Source: Citrobacter portucalensis (GTDB lineage Bacteria; Pseudomonadota; Gammaproteobacteria; Enterobacterales; Enterobacteriaceae). From it: 64,000 bases of DNA. The stretch covers positions 62,001 to 126,000 of the forward strand of contig NZ_MVFY01000005.1 in NCBI RefSeq assembly GCF_002042885.1, given 5' to 3'. Shown here in pieces: positions 56,177-64,000 of this stretch (the first letter of the stretch is position 1; each line of letters opens with the position of its first letter). The notes below the pieces were generated by a model. The model saw only the letters and a program-made list of their open reading frames with translations, made no database searches and had not been told where the DNA came from. The position numbers and the translations under genes were made by a program.

Positions 56177-56878
56177 TCAGACAATTTTCACGGCGATGGG
56201 GGTTAAACCGTCTACGTTTCCGGTGATCACATCCCCTTTCACTACCGCCCCCACGCCTTCGGGTGTACCGGTGTAGATCAGATCGCCCGGCTGCAGTTCG
56301 AAAAAGCCTGACAAATAGCTGATGGTTTCATTCACAGACCAGATGAGATGGCGAATATCGCTCCGCTGATGATCGTCGCCGTTGACCTGCAACCAGATTG
56401 GCGCATGGTTAACATCCACACTTTCGCTGGCTTTATGCAGCGGCGCGATGGGCGCAGAGAGATCAAACGCTTTGCCGATTTCCCACGGACGCCCCATCTG
56501 GCGCATCTCCATCTGCCGGTCACGGCGAGTCATATCCAGACCGGTGGCATAGCCCCAGATATATTCGTGCGCTTTTTCCAGCGGAATATCACTGCCCTTT
56601 TTGCCAATCGCCACCACCAGCTCTATCTCATAGTGATAGTTATCGGTTTGCGATGGGTACGGCAGTTCAAGGATCTGACCAGCCGCCACCGGGACTACCG
56701 CATCGGCAGGTTTACAGAAGAAGAACGGTGGTTCACGATCCGGATCAAAGCCCATTTCACGCGCATGAGCGGCATAGTTACGGCCCACACAGTAAACACG
56801 GCGCACAGGAAATTGTTCATCACAGCCAACAACCGGAACGGTAACAGGCACTTGTGGTTCAAATACGTATTGCGTCAT
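56177..56878 (-). CDS. mhbH: Fumarylpyruvate hydrolase (FAH family)
   Basis: Splits fumarylpyruvate to fumarate and pyruvate, the last step of the pathway. 233 residues of the fumarylacetoacetase family: [21 protein letters not shown], metal ligands in [12 protein letters not shown] (E-x-E) and TGLDMTRRD (D). GAGAG precedes the ATG. Confidence 0.92.
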   Translation of the reverse strand: MTQYVFEPQVPVTVPVVGCDEQFPVRRVYCVGRNYAAHAREMGFDPDREPPFFFCKPADAVVPVAAGQILELPYPSQTDNYHYEIELVVAIGKKGSDIPLEKAHEYIWGYATGLDMTRRDRQMEMRQMGRPWEIGKAFDLSAPIAPLHKASESVDVNHAPIWLQVNGDDHQRSDIRHLIWSVNETISYLSGFFELQPGDLIYTGTPEGVGAVVKGDVITGNVDGLTPIAVKIV

Positions 56879-56893
56879 TTTCTCTCTCCCAAA

Positions 56894-57931
56894 TTAATAG
56901 CGTGCTTCGCGGAACAACCCCAGTGCTTCCTGAACCGGTCTGTCCGAAAAACTGAATAAGACGGTATCTTCGTGGGTCTGGAACGACACGCCGTGCCAGG
57001 TTGGCACCACAAAGATATCTTTTGGCGAAAAGTTGAAGGTCTCATTGCCGATGGTGACCTGCCCACTTCCTTCCACCACGTGGTAGATAGTGCTGTCGGT
57101 GGTACGCGCCATTCGTGAGGAAAAGCCCTGCGGCAACAGTTGCAGGAAGGTTCCCATTGAAGGCATGGGATAACCGCCGGTTACCGGGTTGACGTAACGC
57201 ATCTTGTAACCGTCCCACTCATCGGCGTCGCCCATGCGGGTCAGGTCATGCAGTGCTTCACGGCTGCGATCGTAGCGATAGTTAAAAATCGGCGATGAGT
57301 TACCTTTCTGATGACGCAGCGGCAGCATATTGGCCGCGTAGCGCGGTAAGTAATCCCCTTCCTTGCGCGTGACCGGCTGCTGATCTTCCGGGTAGTCTTC
57401 CGCAAAGCCACAGCCCAGCAGGTTCACCAACGGCAGGTCCAGACCGTCCAGCCACACCACCGGTTCACTGCCCGGGTTGCCGTGATCGTGCCAGCGCCAC
57501 TGCGGCGTCAGAATAAAATCGCCTTCATGCATCTGGGTGCGCTCACCGTCCACAGCGGTAAATGCCCCTTTCCCTTCGACAATAAAGCGCAGCGCAGATT
57601 GATTATGACGATGACTCGGCGCAACCTCGCCCGGCATAATTAACTGCAATCCCGCGTACAGCGTTGGGGTGATTGAAGACTGTCCACGCAGCATTGGGTT
57701 TTCCAGCACCAGCACGCGGCGAATCGCCTCTTTCGCGCCAATCAGATCGCCACTTTCCAGCAGCAGCGGGCGGATCTCCTGATAGTTCCAGTACGCAGGC
57801 GCGCAATGTGCGTTCGGTGTTGGCGGCACCAGGCGGTGCAGCGACTCCCACAGCGGGGTCAGATTCTGCCCGGAAATATGCTGGTAAAACTGCTGACGGC
57901 TGTTCTTAACGTCCTGATTCAGTTCAGACAT
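56894..57931 (-). CDS. mhbD: Gentisate 1,2-dioxygenase
   Basis: Fe(II) ring-cleavage dioxygenase that opens gentisate to maleylpyruvate. 345 residues with two cupin domains. The N-terminal one (about 95-190) holds the iron ligands in [14 protein letters not shown] and the histidine in RWHDHGN; the second is at about 265-330 ([19 protein letters not shown]). GGAG precedes the ATG. It starts 11 bp after mhbT. Confidence 0.95.
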   Translation of the reverse strand: MSELNQDVKNSRQQFYQHISGQNLTPLWESLHRLVPPTPNAHCAPAYWNYQEIRPLLLESGDLIGAKEAIRRVLVLENPMLRGQSSITPTLYAGLQLIMPGEVAPSHRHNQSALRFIVEGKGAFTAVDGERTQMHEGDFILTPQWRWHDHGNPGSEPVVWLDGLDLPLVNLLGCGFAEDYPEDQQPVTRKEGDYLPRYAANMLPLRHQKGNSSPIFNYRYDRSREALHDLTRMGDADEWDGYKMRYVNPVTGGYPMPSMGTFLQLLPQGFSSRMARTTDSTIYHVVEGSGQVTIGNETFNFSPKDIFVVPTWHGVSFQTHEDTVLFSFSDRPVQEALGLFREARY

Positions 57932-57942
57932 AGGGATTCTCC

Positions 57943-59301
57943 TTATTCATTCACAACACCTGCGCGTGGCAGAGTATTTGAGGCAGAGGCCGACTGGCGG
58001 ATAACAACCGTCAGCAGCGTAAGCATTACCGCGCTGATGGCCGCCGGGACGGCAATAATGAAAAACAGGTTATCGAATGAGAAATTCATCGCCATCATCA
58101 CCCCGCCGGAAAGCGAGCCGACAATCGCGCCGCAGCGCCCCACTGCATTAGACCAGCTGACGCCCGTCGCCCGGCTTTGTGTCGGATAAAGCGTGGCGGT
58201 TAACGCATTAAGACCAACCTGAGAACCGCTGATGCCGATGCCGGTGCCAAAAATAGCCAGTACCATCAGCCACAGACCGTTTTCGCTCAGGCCAATCATG
58301 ACGATGCACACTGCGCCCAGCGCATAACTCACGGCCAGCACGCGGAAAGGATTGTATTTGTCCATCAGCACGCCCAGCGCCAGTGCCCCCAGCGTTCCTC
58401 CAATCTGGAAGGCGGCAGTTACCCAGGAGGCATGCTGCAGATCAATTCCACGATGGTTAAGCAGCGTTGGCATCCAGCTGGAGAGCAGATAAATAATCAG
58501 CAGGCTCATAAAGAACACTACCCATAGCATCAGAGTAATAGGCAGCTGTCGCCCAACGAACAGCTGGCGAATGCTGCCTTTAGCTATCGCGGCACCTTCG
58601 TTGAGATAAAAATGGGTATTGTCATAACGTTCCCGGGTGATGGCACTGACGGTTCTGGCAATCACGTTTTGCGGCAGTTGACGACGAACCTGCCAGCGCG
58701 GGGATTCCGGTAGCGCAAACAGCAGAGCAACAAACAGCATTAGCGGTAGAACGCCTCCCAGCACCAGAATGCCGTGCCAACCAATCACCGGCACCAGCTG
58801 TGCGCTGACGATACCGCCCATTGCCGATCCCAGAGTAAAGCCACAGAACATCATGGTGACCAGTGCGCCACGCCGACGCGCGGGCAGGTATTCCGAGGTC
58901 ATAGTAATGGTATTCGGCATCGCGCCGCCCAGCCCTAAGCCGGTAAGAAAGCGCAAAATAACCAGCGTTTGCAGATCGGGTGAAAAAGCCGAAATTAGAC
59001 TAAGCGCACCGAACAGCGCCACGCAGAGTTCTATCACTCGTTTGCGGCCAAAACGGTCGGACAGCGGGCCACAGAGCAGCGCGCCAGCGGTCAGCCCCAG
59101 CAGACCTGCACCAAACAGCGGTGCCAGATCGCCAGCAGTCAGCTGCCAGTGAGTGCGAATATCGGGTGCGATAAAACCAATCGCCGCGGTATCAAATCCG
59201 TCGAGCATGACAACCAGAAAACAGCAGATGATAACGCGCCACTGGGTCTTACCGACGGGGGCGGAATCGATCAGTGCTTGTAGATCACGTTGTTGAGTCA
59301 T
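57943..59301 (-). CDS. mhbT: MFS aromatic acid transporter
   Basis: A 452-residue inner-membrane transporter of the aromatic acid:H+ symporter family, 12 helices. The family features [15 protein letters not shown] (helix 1) and [14 protein letters not shown] (loop 2-3) are clear. The likely substrate is 3-hydroxybenzoate or gentisate, by context. First gene of the operon, divergent from mhbR; TGAGG lies 8 nt before the ATG. Confidence 0.93.
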   Translation of the reverse strand: MTQQRDLQALIDSAPVGKTQWRVIICCFLVVMLDGFDTAAIGFIAPDIRTHWQLTAGDLAPLFGAGLLGLTAGALLCGPLSDRFGRKRVIELCVALFGALSLISAFSPDLQTLVILRFLTGLGLGGAMPNTITMTSEYLPARRRGALVTMMFCGFTLGSAMGGIVSAQLVPVIGWHGILVLGGVLPLMLFVALLFALPESPRWQVRRQLPQNVIARTVSAITRERYDNTHFYLNEGAAIAKGSIRQLFVGRQLPITLMLWVVFFMSLLIIYLLSSWMPTLLNHRGIDLQHASWVTAAFQIGGTLGALALGVLMDKYNPFRVLAVSYALGAVCIVMIGLSENGLWLMVLAIFGTGIGISGSQVGLNALTATLYPTQSRATGVSWSNAVGRCGAIVGSLSGGVMMAMNFSFDNLFFIIAVPAAISAVMLTLLTVVIRQSASASNTLPRAGVVNE

Positions 59302-59374
59302 AGTGAATGCCTCAGTGCAGGTAGAGTAGATGTCTGTTTTGTTTTAGGTATGTTGCGACTTTGTATGTTTGGAG

Positions 59375-59398
59375 ATGAAATGTACAATGGCTTTTCAT
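59375..59398. promoter_or_regulatory. Candidate MhbR operator in the mhbT-mhbR gap
   Basis: ATGAAA and TTTCAT form an inverted repeat 12 bp apart in the 126-bp divergent gap. Such a spaced dyad fits LysR-type sites only loosely. No other strong dyad was seen in the gap. Confidence 0.35.
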
Positions 59399-59427
59399 GC
59401 AGAGGCATAACCTGGAGGTTATAGCAA

Positions 59428-60336
59428 ATGGCAAACTGGGCGCAGAAACTGAAGTTGCAACACCTGCAAACGCTTATCGCGCTGGGCGAACAGGGAAATC
59501 TGACGCACGTCGCCCGGATGATGAATATCACCCAGCCCGCGTTGTCGAAATGGTTATCACAGCTCGAAGATGAGATTGGCATCACGCTCTTTGAACGTCA
59601 CAGTAAAGGCTTGCGTCCTTCCGAAGGCGGCAAGTTGCTACTGCAACATGCCCAACGCCTGATCAATGATATGGAGCGTTCGCAGTATGAAATCGCCCGT
59701 TTTAAGCAAGGCGGCCTTGTAGGGAGTCTGAAGATTGGCTGCTCGCCGGTAGCGACCGATTGTGTTTCACAGGCAATACTGGGTTTGCTCACAGAACTGC
59801 CAACCCTGCATCTTAATATTGAAGAGAAGGTGATGACCCCGCTGCTGCACGATCTGCTCGCGGGTTCGGTGGATGTCGTCGTCGGTCGCGTCGGCGGTCG
59901 GGCGCTTCAGTTGCCGCTCAATTATCAGGTGCTGTATACCGAGCCGGTCTGTTTCGTCGCCCGCCCCGATCATCCCTTGGCAAAATATCCCCTGCTCACC
60001 TGGCACGATCTGGCTAACTGGCGCTGGATTGTCTGGCCGACAGGAACCCCTATCCGGATAAGCATTGATAACGCGCTGGTTGATAACGGCGTAATGTTGC
60101 CGGAAAACATCATTGAATCGGCATCAATCAACGTCAGTACCAACCTGCTGCAAAGTAGCGACATGATCTCTATTCTTTCTCTACGGCTGGCACAACGGTA
60201 TGCCGCCCAGGGACAACTGGTTATCCTGAATCTGCCAAAGATTGAACAAAAAGGCAGCGTCGGCGTATTCTGGCGCAACAACGAAACGCCTACTACCGCC
60301 CTGAACCGTTTTCTGTACTACCTGGCACAAGTTTAG
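59428..60336 (+). CDS. mhbR: LysR-family regulator of the gentisate operon
   Basis: A 302-residue LysR-type regulator. The N-terminal helix-turn-helix reads GNLTHVARMMNITQPALSKWLSQLE (about 23-47) and the C-terminal part is a ligand domain. Divergent from mhbT, the usual arrangement for a LysR activator of the adjacent catabolic operon; the inducer is probably gentisate or 3-hydroxybenzoate. GGAGG precedes the ATG. Confidence 0.92.
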   Translation: MANWAQKLKLQHLQTLIALGEQGNLTHVARMMNITQPALSKWLSQLEDEIGITLFERHSKGLRPSEGGKLLLQHAQRLINDMERSQYEIARFKQGGLVGSLKIGCSPVATDCVSQAILGLLTELPTLHLNIEEKVMTPLLHDLLAGSVDVVVGRVGGRALQLPLNYQVLYTEPVCFVARPDHPLAKYPLLTWHDLANWRWIVWPTGTPIRISIDNALVDNGVMLPENIIESASINVSTNLLQSSDMISILSLRLAQRYAAQGQLVILNLPKIEQKGSVGVFWRNNETPTTALNRFLYYLAQV

Positions 60337-60446
60337 CGCGGAGAGTTAGGGCCATCGCCCGATGTTCCAGATATCTATTTCCTCTATGCTTAGAATTCAT
60401 GATGTGATCGGTAGCACGTTTTTAAGTTTAATTGTATGATGAATGA

Positions 60447-61564
<1,118 letters not shown>

Positions 61565-61637
61565 TCTTCATTTTTTAGCTATTTATTTGCGATGCGTTGC
61601 ACATTTTTCATTTAAGTTTCATAAGTTGCATACACAA

Positions 61638-61653
61638 TGAGATTTGGATCACA
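61638..61653 (+). promoter_or_regulatory. CRP site of the cdd promoter
   Basis: TGAGATTTGGATCACA fits TGTGA-N6-TCACA at nine of ten positions and sits 60-75 bp before the cdd start. The same site in E. coli cddP is bound by CRP. GTTGCATACACAATG next to it resembles the CytR octamer arrangement, and a second CRP-like site (TGCGATGCGTTGCACA) lies upstream near 61588. Confidence 0.8.
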
Positions 61654-61712
61654 TATAAAGCCATAACAGGCCCGTAAACTACGATTCCATTACATTGTTA
61701 TGAGGCATCGCC

Positions 61713-62597
61713 ATGCATCCACGTTTTCAAACTGCTTTTGCCCAACTCGCGGATAACTTGCAATCAGCCCTGGCCCCTGTTCTGGCGGATGCACATTTCC
61801 CCGCCATGCTGACTGCTGAGCAGGTCTCTTTGCTAAAACGCGAATCGGGACTGGACGAAGACGCGCTGGCATTCGCTCTGCTGCCGCTGGCTGCGGCCTG
61901 CGCACGTACTCCGCTGTCCAACTTCAACGTTGGGGCAATTTCTCGCGGCATCAGCGGCAACTGGTACTTCGGTGGGAACATGGAGTTCCTGGGCGCGACC
62001 ATGCAGCAAACTGTTCATGCCGAGCAAAGCGCTATCAGCCACGCCTGGCTGCGCGGTGAAAAAGGGCTCGCCGCCATCACCGTCAACTACACGCCATGCG
62101 GCCACTGTCGCCAGTTTATGAACGAACTGAACAGCGGACTGGATTTACGGATTCATCTGCCGGGACGTGCGCCACACGTGCTGCGTGATTACCTGCCAGA
62201 TGCCTTCGGCCCGAAAGATCTGGAGATTAAAACGCTGCTGATGGACGATCAGGATCACGGCTTCGCGCTGCAGGGCGATGCGTTGACCCAAGCGGCAATC
62301 ACTGCTGCCAACAGATGTCATATGCCGTACAGCAAATCCCCAAGCGGCGTGGCGCTGGAGTGTAAAGATGGCCGTATTTTTAGCGGCAGCTATGCTGAAA
62401 ATGCCGCCTTTAACCCGACCCTGCCACCGCTGCAGGGCGCGTTAAACCTGTTGAATCTGAACGGTTATGATTATCCAGATATCCAACGCGCCGTGCTGGC
62501 TGAAAAAGCCGACGCGCCGTTGATTCAGTGGGATGCGACCTCCGCCACGCTGAAAGCACTGGGCTGCAATAATATTGAGCGCGTTCTCCTGGGTTAA
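61713..62597 (+). CDS. cdd: Cytidine/deoxycytidine deaminase
   Basis: Zinc hydrolase converting cytidine and deoxycytidine to uridine forms. 294 residues as in E. coli. H102, C129 and C132 bind zinc, E104 is the proton shuttle (VHAEQS, TPCGHC). The second, catalytically inactive half is a repeat of the fold. Dimer. CRP and CytR control is expected from the promoter. Confidence 0.98.
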   Translation: MHPRFQTAFAQLADNLQSALAPVLADAHFPAMLTAEQVSLLKRESGLDEDALAFALLPLAAACARTPLSNFNVGAISRGISGNWYFGGNMEFLGATMQQTVHAEQSAISHAWLRGEKGLAAITVNYTPCGHCRQFMNELNSGLDLRIHLPGRAPHVLRDYLPDAFGPKDLEIKTLLMDDQDHGFALQGDALTQAAITAANRCHMPYSKSPSGVALECKDGRIFSGSYAENAAFNPTLPPLQGALNLLNLNGYDYPDIQRAVLAEKADAPLIQWDATSATLKALGCNNIERVLLG

Positions 62598-62618
62598 TCG
62601 ACTCAATAACGCCAGTTC

Positions 62619-62654
62619 GTAGGCCGGATAAGGTGTTTACACCGCTATCCGGCA
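62619..62654. repeat. REP element between cdd and sanA
   Basis: GTAGGCCGGATAAGGTG...ACCGCTATCCGGCA, one REP unit after the cdd stop. Confidence 0.9.
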
Positions 62655-62732
62655 CTATGCAGAATGCCTAAAATCCCCTCAATCAGACTGCTGTTTCTTG
62701 CGCTACGTCTTCCGGTACAGTAGCCTGATTGA

Positions 62733-63480
<748 letters not shown>

Positions 63481-63482
63481 GC

Positions 63483-63722
63483 ATGGAAGGAAAAACGATC
63501 TTTATCGTTATTGGCGTACTGATGATTGTTCTCTGGACGTGCAGAGAAGGCCTGAAGGGACTGCGTTCCGGTATCGTCGAGAAAACAGTGAAAAGTTCGC
63601 AGACGCCAATGATCATTTCTCGCGCTAAAGAACCCAGCACTTACTGGAGCTATATCATCGTTTATTTCGGTATGGCCATTGGTGCACTGTTCACTGGTAT
63701 CTGGTTACTCTTTATCAAATAA
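63483..63722 (+). CDS. yeiS: Inner-membrane protein YeiS (DUF2542)
   Basis: A 79-residue protein with a helix near the N-terminus (FIVIGVLMIVLW) and one near the C-terminus (YIIVYFGMAIGALFTGIW), same length as in E. coli. The function is unknown. Coupled to sanA by the 2-bp spacing. K-12 has preT-preA after it; here it is followed by the convergent mglC. Confidence 0.95.
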   Translation: MEGKTIFIVIGVLMIVLWTCREGLKGLRSGIVEKTVKSSQTPMIISRAKEPSTYWSYIIVYFGMAIGALFTGIWLLFIK

Positions 63723-63752
63723 AAAAACCGATGCAGAACGCCTCTGCACCGG
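63721..63752. terminator. Bidirectional terminator between yeiS and mglC
   Basis: AAAACCGATGCAG and CTGCACCGGTTTT form a stem with one interior mismatch. T-rich DNA follows on the plus strand and on the minus strand T7. Confidence 0.88.
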
Positions 63753-63773
63753 TTTTATTTTTCTCTTCCCAGA

Positions 63774-64000
63774 TTACTTCTTACGCGCGTACTTCAGTGA
63801 GTCCAGCGCGACCGCGAAGATGATAATGCCGCCTTTGATAATATACTGCCAGTAAGGGTTCACGCCGATGTAGGTCAAACCATAGTTGATGACGGTGAAG
63901 ATGATCACACCGGTCACTACGCCAAACACGGTACCTACCCCGCCGCTGAACGACACGCCGCCAACCACGCACGCCGCAATCGCATCCAGCTCATACATAA
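63774..64000 (-). CDS. mglC: Methyl-galactoside ABC permease MglC, 3' end only
   Basis: The last 74 or so residues of the galactose/methyl-galactoside permease. The pattern ELDAIAACVVGGVSFSGG and the tail YWQYIIKGGIIIFAVALD match E. coli MglC (336 aa). The gene enters the window from the right; mglB and mglA would lie upstream outside. Confidence 0.95.
   Translation of the reverse strand, partial: MYELDAIAACVVGGVSFSGGVGTVFGVVTGVIIFTVINYGLTYIGVNPYWQYIIKGGIIIFAVALDSLKYARKK

Overview
The window is chromosomal DNA of an enterobacterium close to Escherichia, Salmonella and Citrobacter. Nearly every gene is recognisable as an ortholog of an E. coli K-12 gene with the same length. Codon use and REP/BIME and ERIC repeats also fit this group. 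Citrobacter or a near relative is my best guess, because of the gentisate (mhb) cluster beside dusC, the missing gat, rcnRA and preTA genes, and a csp-ymcF pair beside ybjQ. That is an inference from gene content, not a measured placement. No prophage, IS element, CRISPR array, rRNA or tRNA gene was seen.

Left part (1-17.4 kb): hcp (5' end cut off)-hcr, then an insertion relative to K-12 holding a YdhS-like flavoprotein and a DoxX membrane protein, then poxB, ltaE, ybjT, ybjS, amiD, ybjQ, a cold-shock csp-ymcF pair, ybjP and the arginine ABC transporter artPIQM plus artJ. In K-12 this block is near 0.9 Mb on the other strand. Themes are nitrosative stress (hcp-hcr), acetate formation from pyruvate (poxB), threonine aldolase, peptidoglycan recycling (amiD) and ArgR-controlled arginine uptake.

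Right part (17.4-64 kb): from yegS onward the order follows K-12 near 2.2 Mb: yegS, fbaB, yegTUV with regulator yegW, thiD-thiM with a TPP riboswitch, rcnB without rcnRA, a Yeh-type chaperone-usher fimbrial cluster, mrp, metG, yehR, yehS, the pyruvate-sensing pair btsSR, mlrA, yohO, the YehZYXW (OsmF) ABC importer, bglX, dld, pbpG, yohC, yohD, mdtQ, a methyltransferase, yohP and dusC. A six-gene 3-hydroxybenzoate/gentisate cluster (mhbR divergent from mhbTDHIM) follows, then yohJK, cdd, sanA, yeiS and the 3' end of mglC.

The artJ-yegS junction joins two loci that lie on opposite sides of the terminus in K-12. Strand and order on both sides fit one large inversion across the terminus. Other points worth a look are a ymcF homolog that seems to start at ATT, a 145-bp imperfect palindrome after mlrA, a hairpin between the major pilin and chaperone genes, and yegTUVW, which reads as an uncharacterised uptake, N-glycoside cleavage and sugar phosphorylation pathway.
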